From positions 1-39,760 of the forward strand of contig LADO01000053.1 of NCBI GenBank assembly GCA_000961595.1: 39,760 nucleotides of DNA, in the 5' to 3' direction. The position numbers and the translations under genes are program-made. The notes below the pieces were generated by a model that worked only from the letters and a program-made list of their open reading frames with translations, was not told where the DNA came from and did not search any database. Each line of letters begins with the position of its first letter. Positions within the stretch are counted from its first letter, which is position 1. Positions 1-7,198 of the stretch are shown here, in pieces. The stretch is from Peptococcaceae bacterium BRH_c4b (GTDB lineage: Bacteria > Bacillota > Desulfotomaculia > Desulfotomaculales > Desulfocucumaceae).

Positions 1-233
1 GGGTGATGGTTCGATAACCCCATGTGGGGTGAGCCGTATGAATCTCATCAATCCGACGCATTACAAATAAATCCTCATCAGAGATAGGCTTCTGCCCAGG
101 GGGCTTGCGGTAAACGCTAGTGCGATTTATGCTTAATAATTCGGCCTGACGTTTGACGCTGATGTGAGGATTGTTTCGGTCAACGAAATCTTTTCTTCCA
201 GTCTGGTCCGATAATTTCTTCAGATTTTTTTTT
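1..233 (-). CDS. IS3-family transposase OrfB, N-terminal part only
   Basis: Translating the minus strand from the A-run at 225-233 gives an open frame containing DRNNPHISVKRQAELL, SINRTSVYRKPPG and TAHPTWGYRTIT. This is the typical OrfB N-terminus with its HTH_21 region just before the integrase core. No stop is met before the window edge. The frame has no convincing start codon of its own and lies in the +1 frame relative to OrfA, joined at a run of nine A residues. It is therefore probably expressed as an OrfA-OrfB fusion through slippage. The DDE residues lie outside the window, so activity cannot be judged. Confidence 0.75.
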
Positions 234-503
234 GAGCCAGTCCACCTCGCAGGTGAGCTGACCGACTTTACGCTCTAACTGGGCCACTCTCTCGTTCTTT
301 TCTTCCAGTTCCTTTTCGGCTGAGGAGGGGCCTTTTTTAAACACCTCGGCAGCTCGTTCCAGAAACTCGCTTTTCCAGCGGCCGATAACCACAGGGCTTA
401 TACCATACTTAGCGGCGATTTCATTGACAGTGGAGGCTTCCTGCAACACCTCCAGGACCACCTTGCTTTTAAATTCGGCTGAATAATGGTTTCGCTTTTT
501 CAT
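180..503 (-). CDS. IS3-family transposase OrfA (HTH_Tnp_1)
   Basis: This 107-residue protein begins MKKRNHYSAEFKSKVV, the normal opening of IS3 OrfA. Residues 1-50 form the helix-turn-helix that binds the element's ends (AAKYGISPVVIGRWK is the recognition part). A charged coiled coil follows at about 60-95 (AEKELEEKNERVAQLERKVGQL, ending EVDWLKKK), used for dimerisation. In this family OrfA alone tends to regulate, and OrfA-OrfB fusions transpose. The frame runs past the A9 tract and stops 45 bases later, at 180-182. The start at 503 has only a weak ribosome site. Confidence 0.85.
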   Translation of the reverse strand: MKKRNHYSAEFKSKVVLEVLQEASTVNEIAAKYGISPVVIGRWKSEFLERAAEVFKKGPSSAEKELEEKNERVAQLERKVGQLTCEVDWLKKKSEEIIGPDWKKRFR

Positions 504-561
504 GTTTCCAGTATAACTTACATTTTAAATTTTGTGTCTCACTCTATGGGAGCATTATAAA

Positions 562-705
562 GTGCTGTCAATTAACCTAAAAGATGCTGGCAATGGCATG
601 CAAAAAATCGGTCAAGTTGTTGCTGAAGAATACCTTAGCGATGGCAATTTAAAACCCCTGGCTCAAACGCTTCAATGTGGTTACTGCGCAACTTCCTTTG
701 GATAA
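562..705 (+). other. 47-codon unrecognised reading frame between IS3 and the first splB fragment
   Basis: The plus strand from the GTG at 562 is open to the TAA at 703-705 and reads, in part, INLKDAGNGMQKIGQVVAEE and PLAQTLQCGYC. The composition is protein-like and it ends in a CxxC pair, but it has no clear ribosome site and overlaps the end of the splB fragment on the other strand. I do not recognise the family. It may be the interrupted 3' end of a gene disrupted by the surrounding insertions. Confidence 0.25.
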
Positions 706-950
706 ATATATTTACCATAACCAAACTGGCCGTATTTAAATTTCCTTTCTTCTTCCTCCAGGGGCAGGCTGGAACTCGGGAAGACCTCCAACAGCCTCTT
801 TTTAGCCCTGGCGGTGAACCGGTGGCTGATTAGCTCGAAGGTGATATTGCTTTTAGCAGCATCACCAAGGGCTTTTTTTAGGTTATGGACAAGCACGGTG
901 TAATCTTCCTGCCACCCCGGATAGTGGATGATGGGAGCTATTAAAAAACC
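673..950 (-). pseudogene. splB fragment 1 (C-terminal third of spore photoproduct lyase)
   Basis: The minus strand encodes, without a start codon, GFLIAPIIHYPGWQEDYT followed by the HNLKKALGDAAKSNITFELI region and the KFKYGQFGYGKYIYPKE motif. This matches the C-terminal part of the full-length splB at 20478-21500. The radical-SAM cysteine motif and the whole N-terminal two thirds are absent, and the last residues are replaced by VAQ and a stop. It is a dead remnant. Copies at 1955-2708 and 20478-21500 lie in the same orientation. Confidence 0.85.
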
Positions 951-1065
951 CCAAAATGAGTGGCAAATTTGGATAATTGCGACAATAAAAATATTTTTAA
1001 TAGCAAAGCTGCGATATTTCTTGCGGCTATGTGCTTTCAGACATATCCATTTTTTTTGGTGGCCA

Positions 1066-1150
1066 AGATATACCTGAAGCAGTATGGGCTTAGGCTGCGC
1101 AAAAGGCCGGTTCTTTGCTCCGGCAAAGCTGCGGTGGTTGAATTGTCCGT
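1066..1150 (-). pseudogene. Tyrosine recombinase remnant (B-type)
   Basis: About 85 bases closely match the part of the 4542-5423 recombinase around its HxxR box (compare 4685-4768). The remnant reads RTGLLRSLSPYCFRYILA where the intact gene has RAGLLRSLSPHCFRHTFA, so the box histidine is lost. No other part of a recombinase is recognisable nearby. The stretch between splB fragment 1 and this remnant (about 950-1065) shows nothing I can name. Confidence 0.7.
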
Positions 1151-1154
1151 TTAG

Positions 1155-1547
1155 TTATTCTTTAAATATATCAATATGTCTCCTATACCTTTGGGGGATA
1201 TTTATATCAACATTATAATGTAGCTTATCAAGCGCTTTTCTTATTGCTTTAATTCCATCAGCATAAAATCTTTCAATTCTTTTAACCCTATCTGTAATTT
1301 TCTTGTATTCAGCAGGGCAAACAAATGTCCAATCTGCACCATCATTGTTTACTATAATACGAAAATATTTATCAATATCATTTTCGTGAATATTTAATTT
1401 TCGCAAAAGAATATGATGTTCCCCCGCATCATCTATATTACAAATCAATATTTCATTCAAATCATGTTTAATTAAAACCAATAAAGGATCATCAACTTGC
1501 ATTGCTTCATTTACTGTTTGTTGATCAGGATAATATACTATTTTCAT
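1155..1547 (-). CDS. Conserved hypothetical protein, 130 residues
   Basis: This 130-residue soluble, mildly acidic protein starts MKIVYYPDQQTVNEAMQVDD. It has no signal peptide or membrane segment. Features include a central ADWTFVCP segment and a basic C-terminus (NIPQRYRRHIDIF). A good ribosome site (AGGAG, six bases before the ATG) supports expression. I do not recognise a named domain, though the general look is of small uncharacterised proteins of anaerobic Firmicutes. It lies between mobile-element debris and a truncated antitoxin gene, and nothing nearby points to its role. Confidence 0.65.
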   Translation of the reverse strand: MKIVYYPDQQTVNEAMQVDDPLLVLIKHDLNEILICNIDDAGEHHILLRKLNIHENDIDKYFRIIVNNDGADWTFVCPAEYKKITDRVKRIERFYADGIKAIRKALDKLHYNVDINIPQRYRRHIDIFKE

Positions 1548-1557
1548 TGTTAATCTC

Positions 1558-1698
1558 CTAACATAATTTTAAATTATGCCAGGGCATCGGCCCCGCAAGG
1601 ATGCCAGCTATCGGAGTGTATATAATCTTATCTTTTGTGGCATCGATCTTTCTTTGCATTCTTAATTGTTCATCTTCAGCAAGCTTGTTTTTCTGCAA
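1558..1698 (-). CDS. Possible 46-residue ORF following the antitoxin gene
   Basis: A TTG at 1698 directly abuts the stop codon of the antitoxin-like gene and opens a 46-codon frame reading QKNKLAEDEQLRMQRKIDA and then IIYTPIAGILAG. It ends at 1558, close to the ribosome site of the 1155-1547 gene. It could be the displaced C-terminal part of the antitoxin, or chance. There is no independent ribosome site and no recognised family. Confidence 0.25.
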   Translation of the reverse strand: MQKNKLAEDEQLRMQRKIDATKDKIIYTPIAGILAGPMPWHNLKLC

Positions 1699-1896
1699 TC
1701 AGTAACTTAGATTGTAATTTAATGCGGGCTTCCATGCGGCGAAATGCCTCATGACAACCAAATCTGCTTCCCCGTTACGCGTAATCATTACTGGCTCGTC
1801 AAGCTCGTAGCAGTATTTTAGAAAGCCATTATAGTCTTGGCGAATTGTTGTGGAGGGCTTAATATTCATTTCGCGGGACATCCTTTTAAATAACAT
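1699..1896 (-). CDS. Phd/YefM-type antitoxin, apparently shortened
   Basis: The reading frame contains MNIKPSTTIRQDYNGFLKYC, ELDEPVMITRNGEADLVVM, the N-terminal DNA-binding fold of Phd/YefM antitoxins. These repress their own operon and neutralise a partner RelE/Doc-type toxin with a C-terminal tail. Here the protein stops soon after the DNA-binding part (about 56-65 residues; the family is usually 75-95), and the tail is replaced by WKPALNYNLSY. No toxin gene follows. Likely starts are the ATG at 1896, or the internal one at MNIKPS, which matches family starts better. It is probably a broken or orphan antitoxin that could still bind DNA. Confidence 0.6.
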   Translation of the reverse strand: MLFKRMSREMNIKPSTTIRQDYNGFLKYCYELDEPVMITRNGEADLVVMRHFAAWKPALNYNLSY

Positions 1897-1954
1897 TATT
1901 ATGACGATATACTATCGCATTAATGGCATGAACGCAAGGTTGGAATAGAAACAT

Positions 1955-2708
1955 CTACACCAAGTACTCCACCCGTGAACCAGGAAAATTTCTTTCCAGT
2001 TCCCTGCTGAATAGTGAATTCATTTCCTGAAGCTTCTCCTTTGGATAAACATGTTTGCCGTAACCAAACTGGCCGTATTTAAATTTTCTTTCCTCTTCCT
2101 CCAGGGGCAGGCTGGAGTCCGGAAAGACTTCCAGCAGCCTTTTTTTCGCCCTGGCGGTAAAGCGGTGGCTGATGAGCTCAAAGGTAATATTGCTTTTAGC
2201 GGCATCACCAAGGGCTTTTTTTAGGTTATGAACAAGTTCGGTGTAATCCTCCTGCCAGCCAGGATAGAGAATGATGGGAGCTATTAAAAAACCAAGGGGA
2301 TATCCTGCTTCCGCCACCTTACGGGCGGCTTCGATGCGCTCTGCCGCCGGGCGGGGTGTCATGCTCATATTTTCTGATTACATGGGGAGTGTTGATGCTG
2401 AAGCGGAACCGTGTATGCCCGTTATGCCGGGCGTCCAAAAGGCTGTCCACCTCGGTAAATTTGGTGACGAAGCGGAACCTGCCCAGCTTGCTGGCCCCGA
2501 AATATTCAATTGCTTTTTTAAGGGAGCCGGTATACCTTTCCACCGGCAGAGGGTCGGAAGTGGCAGCCCCTTCAAAAACGGTTATTTCCGGGGCACTCTC
2601 ACGTATGTAATGTTCCGCTGCAGACAGTATTTCATCAGTGTTTACATATACCCTCACATAGGGTTTATTGCCCAGGGTAGTGTTCAAGTAGCAGTATTCG
2701 CATTTTCC
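1955..2708 (-). pseudogene. splB copy 2: 5'-truncated and frameshifted spore photoproduct lyase
   Basis: Two overlapping minus-strand frames together cover about the C-terminal 70 percent of SplB. The upstream part (about 2340-2708) begins at KCEYCYLNTTLGNKPYVRVY, so the first cysteine of the CxxxCxxC cluster and everything before it are lost. Similarity to the intact gene stops at about 2708. Near 2346-2352 an extra G (CCGGGCGGGG against CCGGCGGGG in the intact copy) shifts the frame just after HDTPP. The rest continues to a complete but diverged C-terminus (FPGSRVEYLV). Like the intact gene it has FEGAATSDP at the position of the catalytic cysteine. It is a pseudogene. Confidence 0.9.
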
Positions 2709-2726
2709 TTTTGTTGGCGGTAAACA

Positions 2727-2766
2727 TAAAAAACCCGCAGTCCCTTGTATATCAAGGACTGTGGGT
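2727..2766 (-). terminator. Intrinsic terminator, minus strand
   Basis: ACCCGCAGTCCCTTG at 2733-2747 pairs with CAAGGACTGTGGGT at 2753-2766 around a five-base loop. On the minus strand the stem is followed by six T residues. It would stop leftward transcripts before splB copy 2. The rest of 2770-3005 is AT-rich and shows no gene. Confidence 0.65.
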
Positions 2767-3005
2767 GTTATTATATGGGTGAGCTACTTTGCATAATGTT
2801 ATAAATGCGAAGTTGTTCCTATATTAAATTTCTTTATTAATACGCTAAAAAAATCAATGCAAGTTTATCGTATCTTACCAAGATTAATATGCTCATTTTA
2901 ACTTATTTTATTGGGTTAGTCCAGTACCACTGACACCGCCCGCAAATTGTATGGTATTATATGGGTAGCCTGCTAATACAGATGGCTGTTTAAAGGTGGT
3001 GCTAA

Positions 3006-3287
3006 ATGTTGAAACCGGCAACAAAGAACTGGCTGGAACTTTCCCAGGAGGACTATGAGGTGGCCGGCCACCTTTTTATAAAAAGAAAGTATCTACACTG
3101 TCTTTTCTTCTGTCAGCAGACCATTGAAAAAGCTTTAAAGGCCATATATCATGAGAAGTACAATAAGACGCCGCCCAGAAAACATGATCTAGAAGCCCTG
3201 GCTAAAAACTGCACTTAGGTGGTCACGAAGGCCTTACTGGAACAAACGGGGGAGATTTTTGAATGGCTAAAAAGCAATATGAAGTGA
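3006..3287 (+). pseudogene. HEPN-domain toxin, broken by an in-frame stop and internal deletion
   Basis: The first 70 codons encode a typical HEPN start (KNWLELSQEDYEVAGHLF, then FFCQQTIEKALKAIY and KHDLEALAK). A TAG at 3216-3218 interrupts it. The same frame continues as KALLEQTGEIFEWLKSNMK to a TGA at 3285, which resembles a normal HEPN C-terminus. The middle, with the R-x4-6-H ribonuclease motif expected in HEPN toxins of MNT/HEPN pairs, is missing (the family is usually about 130 residues). The gene overlaps the start of the nucleotidyltransferase partner, the usual two-gene arrangement. Confidence 0.8.
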
Positions 3288-3589
3288 GTATAAAAAAATA
3301 CCTGGAGGCCTTGAAGACCGAAAACATTCGGGTAAAAAAGGTTATCCTTTACGGTTCCCTGGCCGCCGGCACCGCTGATAAGGATAGCGACATTGATTTG
3401 GCCATCGTGTCTCCGGATCTCGGGCGGGACCGGTTTAACGAATCACTTTTACTAAAGAAACTTACCCGGGGAATTGACCTGGATATTTCTCCCAGGCCGT
3501 ATTCGTTAGAGCAGTACCAGAAGGCCAGGCAGGGTGATTTTTTATATGACGAGATCATCCAAAAAGGGAAAACAGTTTACGAAGAGTAG
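3263..3589 (+). CDS. MNT-type nucleotidyltransferase antitoxin of a HEPN/MNT pair
   Basis: This 108-residue minimal nucleotidyltransferase carries YGSLAAGTADKDSDIDLAIV at about residues 30-49, the G-S motif followed by the D-x-D metal-binding pair of the polymerase-beta fold. A third acidic position lies in GIDLDISP. In MNT/HEPN systems this protein neutralises the HEPN ribonuclease, in studied cases by AMPylating it. The ATG lies inside the end of the HEPN gene, so translation would be coupled to it. The protein looks complete even though its partner is broken, leaving an orphan antitoxin. A terminator follows directly. Confidence 0.85.
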   Translation: MAKKQYEVSIKKYLEALKTENIRVKKVILYGSLAAGTADKDSDIDLAIVSPDLGRDRFNESLLLKKLTRGIDLDISPRPYSLEQYQKARQGDFLYDEIIQKGKTVYEE

Positions 3590-3600
3590 CTATTCACGAT

Positions 3601-3638
3601 AAAAGACGGGTTATCCCACTGGGATTAACCCGTCTTTT
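3601..3638 (+). terminator. Intrinsic terminator after the MNT gene, likely bidirectional
   Basis: AAAAGACGGGTTATCCCA pairs with TGGGATTAACCCGTCTTTT, giving a long stem with A and T tracts on both flanks. It can end the HEPN/MNT transcript on the plus strand and the recombinase transcript on the minus strand. Confidence 0.85.
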
Positions 3639-3702
3639 GAGTTACTTAAAGTTATAATACTATATCCTCAGCGAGTAGGGTGGCAGTGCTGGCGCTACCC
3701 CT

Positions 3703-4536
3703 TTATTGATATCTGTCGTACTGCTTTTTCCTGGCATTTGCGCATAGCTGAGCATATATCCTGGTATTTTTTATATTATCGTGGCCCAGGAGATCCTGGA
3801 TGCAGGGTAGCGGCATGCCTTTTTCCGCCAGGTGGGCCGCAAAGGTGTGCCGAAATGTGTGCGGGGTAATCCTTTTGCCCAGCTTTTGGGCATAACCGGT
3901 TATTAGCCCGTGTAATCTGCGTCCTTGAAGGGGGCTTCCCCACTTATTAAGAAATAGGTTGGGAATTTCATCCTGGCGTGATCCCAGGTACTCCTTTAGC
4001 CTTTCAGCGCACTCTGATGTAAAAAGCACAATACGTCCTTTTTTCCCCTTGCCGTTGGGTATAATAATTTGCCGGTCATCCCAGTTGATATCTTCTAGTC
4101 GAATATTTATAAACTCTTCAAGCCGGACCCCAGTAGCATAGAGTGTTTCAATAATGGCCCGGTCCCTTAAATTATCCTTGGCCATTTCTTTTAGCCGTGT
4201 AAGTTCATCCCGTTGCAGATATACAGGCAGCCGGTCGGATAGCCGGGGGGGCTTAATATTTACCGTGGGGTCATTTGCGACCAGGTTTTCTTCCCTGCAG
4301 TATCGGTAAAAAGATTTTAAAGCAGTTAAACAAAGGCATATTGTTGCAGGTGCCTTACCGGACTGGTCAAGATTGGCAAGCCAGACTCTCACGTCAGACG
4401 CTCTAACCACTCCGTATTCCTTTGGGCAAAAGGCAAAGAATTGCCTTAGTACAATCCAGAACCTTTTAACTGTTCCTTCTGCAAACTTTAATTCATGCTC
4501 TAAAAAGAATTGGCTTATTATATCGGTATTTTTCAT
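3703..4536 (-). CDS. Tyrosine recombinase, A type (last gene of the array)
   Basis: This 277-residue XerC/D-like recombinase has an N-terminal SAM-like core-binding domain (about 1-90) and a catalytic domain (about 105-277). The expected residues are present: R138 (ATGVR), K163/K165 in NGKGKKG, H226 and R229 in HTFRHTFA, H252 in LLGH, and nucleophile Y261 in TRIY. Such enzymes cut and rejoin DNA at short inverted sites through a 3'-phosphotyrosine. It starts 5 bases after the B-type gene 4542-5423, so the two are probably co-translated. It is about as similar to the two other A-type proteins as they are to each other. The specific target site is unknown. Confidence 0.9.
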   Translation of the reverse strand: MKNTDIISQFFLEHELKFAEGTVKRFWIVLRQFFAFCPKEYGVVRASDVRVWLANLDQSGKAPATICLCLTALKSFYRYCREENLVANDPTVNIKPPRLSDRLPVYLQRDELTRLKEMAKDNLRDRAIIETLYATGVRLEEFINIRLEDINWDDRQIIIPNGKGKKGRIVLFTSECAERLKEYLGSRQDEIPNLFLNKWGSPLQGRRLHGLITGYAQKLGKRITPHTFRHTFAAHLAEKGMPLPCIQDLLGHDNIKNTRIYAQLCANARKKQYDRYQ

Positions 4537-4541
4537 TTTAA

Positions 4542-5423
4542 TTACCCCATATACCGCCTGTACAGGCTGGTAATATGTTCCGAAGGGAGATTGGCATAAA
4601 TCCTGGTTGTATTAAGTTCTTTATGGCCAAGCTCTTCGGCGATAAAATCCAGCTCAGCGCCCTTGGACAACAGGTTGGTGGCAAAGGTATGCCTGAAGCA
4701 GTGCGGGCTTAGGCTGCGCAAAAGTCCGGCTCTTTGCCCCAGCAATGCTGCGGTATATTGAATTGCCCTTATGGATAGCCTGTTCCCGTAGCGGTTAAGA
4801 AAAAGGGCTGGATTTTCTTTTGGGTGGGTGAGCAAATACTTTTTTAAGAGGATGGCATAGGTTTCCGAAAAGTGCACCTGCCGTATCCTCCTGCCTTTGC
4901 CCACCACCCGGGCCGTCCTGCTAGCAAGGTCTACATCAGCTATATTCAGGCCGTAAACCTCGCAGCATCGGCAGCCTGAGGAAAGTAAAAATTCTATGAT
5001 CGCCCTGTCCCGAAGGGGCAGTTTTTCAGCAGCAAGCCTCACCCGGGCCTCTTCGCTTTTATCCAGGTATTTGGGAACAGGCCTTGGCATTTTGGGCCGC
5101 CAGCGGTTTTTTATTAATACCCGTTTAATATATTCCTCTTCCATGCAGAACTTAAAAAAGCATGACAGGTCACTGATGTAGTTATTAATTGTCCCTTCTT
5201 TTTTATGCCAGTAGTGTTTTTTCAGCCACGCAAGGACGTATTCTGGGGTAAGCTCATTTAGTGGCAGGGAACATTCCTGGAGAAACTTTTCTAATAGCTG
5301 CCGGCGGTAGTTTATTGTGTATTTTGACCTATTGGCCAGCTTCATGCTCATTAGATAGTCATTTAATATTTTCCTATAGCTTTTACTAATTTTTTCGTTT
5401 TCCGAAATCCAATATTTTTTCAT
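4542..5423 (-). CDS. Tyrosine recombinase, B type (fourth gene of the array)
   Basis: This is a tyrosine recombinase with N-terminal core-binding domain and complete catalytic domain: SSGCR arginine, VVGKGRR lysine, HCFRHTFA (H and R), ELGH histidine and TTRIY nucleophile. The frame is open from an ATG at 5438 that overlaps the previous stop as ATGA. I chose the ATG at 5423 because GAGG lies nine bases before it and the protein then begins MKKYWISENEK, like its B-type sister at 7199-8080 (MKEKYWIIEHEK). It differs from the A type by a conserved IKNRWRP segment between the domains. A decayed piece of a very similar gene lies at 1066-1150. Confidence 0.9.
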   Translation of the reverse strand: MKKYWISENEKISKSYRKILNDYLMSMKLANRSKYTINYRRQLLEKFLQECSLPLNELTPEYVLAWLKKHYWHKKEGTINNYISDLSCFFKFCMEEEYIKRVLIKNRWRPKMPRPVPKYLDKSEEARVRLAAEKLPLRDRAIIEFLLSSGCRCCEVYGLNIADVDLASRTARVVGKGRRIRQVHFSETYAILLKKYLLTHPKENPALFLNRYGNRLSIRAIQYTAALLGQRAGLLRSLSPHCFRHTFATNLLSKGAELDFIAEELGHKELNTTRIYANLPSEHITSLYRRYMG

Positions 5424-5434
5424 TTCCATCTTCC

Positions 5435-6277
5435 TCATTGATAATTGTCGTATTGCTTTTTCCTGGCTGTGGCGCTTAGTCTCGTGTAAATCCTGGTGGT
5501 ATTGATATTGACGTGTCCCAATAGCTCTTGAATATGGGTCTGGGGCATGTCCTTTTCAGCCAGGTGGGCGGCAAAGGTGTGCCTTAGGGTGTGGGGGGTA
5601 ACAGCAACACCTAAGCCGAGTTTTTTGGAGTAGCCACGAAACATGAGTTCAACCCACACCCGGCTTAAGTGACCACCCTTCTTATTGGCAAAAAGATAGG
5701 GGCTTTGAACAATTCTATTATCTAGATACTCTCTTAATCTTTCAGCACATTCAGTTGTAAAAAGAACAAAGCGCTCCTTATTTCCCTTACCTTTTGAAAT
5801 CCAGATCTGCCGGTTGTCCCACTTGATGTCAGATAGCTTAGTGTTTATTAGCTCACTTACCCGTACCCCGGTGGCATAGAGTGTTTCAATGATAGCGCGG
5901 TCCCTTAAATTATCCTTGGCCGCCTCCATAAGGAGGGCAAGGGTTGCCTTATCCAAGAAGAAGGGTAGGGAGTCATCTATCTGGCACATGCTTACGTTTA
6001 AGGTGGGATCCTTTTGAGTAAGGTTTTCATTTATGCAATATTTATAAAATGTGCGCAGTGAGGCGAGCTTTAAATTTCTGGTTCTAGCCTTTTGCCCGTT
6101 TTTCTCCAGCTCTGCAAGCCAAGCCCGGATGTCCGCTGCCTTTACTTCGTCATACTCCTTCTGGCAAAAGCCAAAAAACTGTCTCAACGATATTCCGTAT
6201 CCCCTGGCTGTCTCCTTGGCAAACCTTGCCTCGCTGTCTTTAAAAAAATAGTTAATTACATCATTGGTTTTTTTCAT
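5435..6277 (-). CDS. Tyrosine recombinase, A type (third gene of the array)
   Basis: This 280-residue protein begins MKKTNDVINYFFKDSEARF. It has a core-binding domain, then a catalytic domain with R139, K164, H229, R232, H255 and Y264 all in place (ATGVR, KGKGNK, HTLRHTFA, LLGH, TTRIY). It is very like the A-type protein at 6353-7195, suggesting a duplication. Its stop codon overlaps an ATG of the next B-type frame. A 75-base gap, holding an ATCAGG...CCTGTCC inverted motif, separates it from the gene upstream. This is the only real spacing inside the array. Confidence 0.9.
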   Translation of the reverse strand: MKKTNDVINYFFKDSEARFAKETARGYGISLRQFFGFCQKEYDEVKAADIRAWLAELEKNGQKARTRNLKLASLRTFYKYCINENLTQKDPTLNVSMCQIDDSLPFFLDKATLALLMEAAKDNLRDRAIIETLYATGVRVSELINTKLSDIKWDNRQIWISKGKGNKERFVLFTTECAERLREYLDNRIVQSPYLFANKKGGHLSRVWVELMFRGYSKKLGLGVAVTPHTLRHTFAAHLAEKDMPQTHIQELLGHVNINTTRIYTRLSATARKKQYDNYQ

Positions 6278-6314
6278 AATATAACTTCCTGAACTTATCT
6301 ATTTGCTAATGCAC

Positions 6315-6338
6315 ATCAGGCGGGCATGAGCCCTGTCC
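6315..6338. repeat. ATCAGG-N11-CCTGTCC inverted motif inside the array
   Basis: The halves CAGG and CCTG are inverted and lie between two A-type genes. The same motif with a 7-base spacer occurs at 8159-8178, before the first gene. It could be a recombinase site or a leftover of a REP-like repeat. Confidence 0.35.
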
Positions 6339-6352
6339 AAATTTTTTCACCA

Positions 6353-7195
6353 TTATTGAAAACTATCGTATTGAGTCTTTCTAGCCTTGGCGTTAAGCCT
6401 AGTGTAAATCCTGGTACTATTGATGTTGACATGCCCTAGAAGTTCTTGGATATAGCTTTGCGGCATATCTTTTTCGGCCAGGTGCGATGCAAAGGTGTGC
6501 CTCATTATATGGGGGGTAAACTTGCGCCCTAGATCCAGCTCTGCGGCATAGCGGCAAAAGATTTTCTGAAGCCACGCCCGGCTCAAATGTTTTCCCCGCC
6601 TATTGGCAAAAAGGTAAGGGCTTTCTATATTTCTATTTGCCAGGTATTCTTTTAACCTTTCGGCACACTCTGTGGTGAAAAGAACAAACCTATCTTTATT
6701 GCCTTTACCCTTCCTGATCCAGATCTGCCTGGTGTCCCATTTGATGTCCGAAAGCTGGATATTTAACAACTCTCTTGCCCGGACCCCGGTGGCATATAGG
6801 GTTTCAAGCAAAACACGTTCCCTGGGGTGGTCTTTAGCGGCCTCCATCAGCTGAGCCATTTCGTTTTTTTCTAAATAAACAGGCAGGGGCTCTTCTTTCT
6901 TGGGCAAGTCGATGTTTAAAGTAGGTTTCTTTTGGATGAAATTCTCCTCAAGGCAGTACTGGTAAAATGAACGCAGGGCTACCAGCCTTGTATTAAGTGT
7001 TCTGGGCTTTTGCCCGGCCTCGTCAAGCGCTGATAGCCAGGCTCGAATGTCTGCTGTCTTAACCTCGTCAAACTCTTTTTGGCAAAAACTGAAGAATTGC
7101 CTGAGCGACTGCTTATATTTCAGGATCGTTTCTTTGGCAAACCTCGCCGCGTTGTCCTTAAAAAAATACTCTATGACTTCATGCGTTTTTTTCAT
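6353..7195 (-). CDS. Tyrosine recombinase, A type (second gene of the array)
   Basis: This 280-residue protein begins MKKTHEVIEYFFKDNAARF. The catalytic residues are complete: R139 in ATGVRARE, K164 in RKGKGNK, H229 and R232 in HIMRHTFA, H255 in LLGH, Y264 in STRIY. Its start lies three bases after the stop of the B-type gene 7199-8080, so those two form a tight pair. The protein is close to the neighbouring A-type copy in length and sequence. It is smaller than phage integrases, having no arm-binding domain, and fits simple XerC/D-like or transposon recombinases. Confidence 0.9.
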   Translation of the reverse strand: MKKTHEVIEYFFKDNAARFAKETILKYKQSLRQFFSFCQKEFDEVKTADIRAWLSALDEAGQKPRTLNTRLVALRSFYQYCLEENFIQKKPTLNIDLPKKEEPLPVYLEKNEMAQLMEAAKDHPRERVLLETLYATGVRARELLNIQLSDIKWDTRQIWIRKGKGNKDRFVLFTTECAERLKEYLANRNIESPYLFANRRGKHLSRAWLQKIFCRYAAELDLGRKFTPHIMRHTFASHLAEKDMPQSYIQELLGHVNINSTRIYTRLNAKARKTQYDSFQ

Positions 7196-7198
7196 ATC

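Larger units (their letters stand above)
1..540 (-). mobile_element. IS3-family insertion sequence, cut by the window edge
   Basis: Two overlapping reading frames on the minus strand have the standard IS3 layout: a short helix-turn-helix/leucine-zipper OrfA and the start of an integrase-type OrfB. The OrfB catalytic core (DDE) would lie to the left of base 1 and is not seen. The right boundary is estimated near base 540, where the minus strand reads TGAGACACAAAA; no matching end is visible, so the terminal repeat is not proven. Confidence 0.8.

Noticed and set aside
2271-2723. Plus-strand frames opposite splB copy 2 and opposite the intact splB
   Set aside because: They mirror the minus-strand gene, contain no family motif and occur in the same places in both copies only because the underlying gene is the same.
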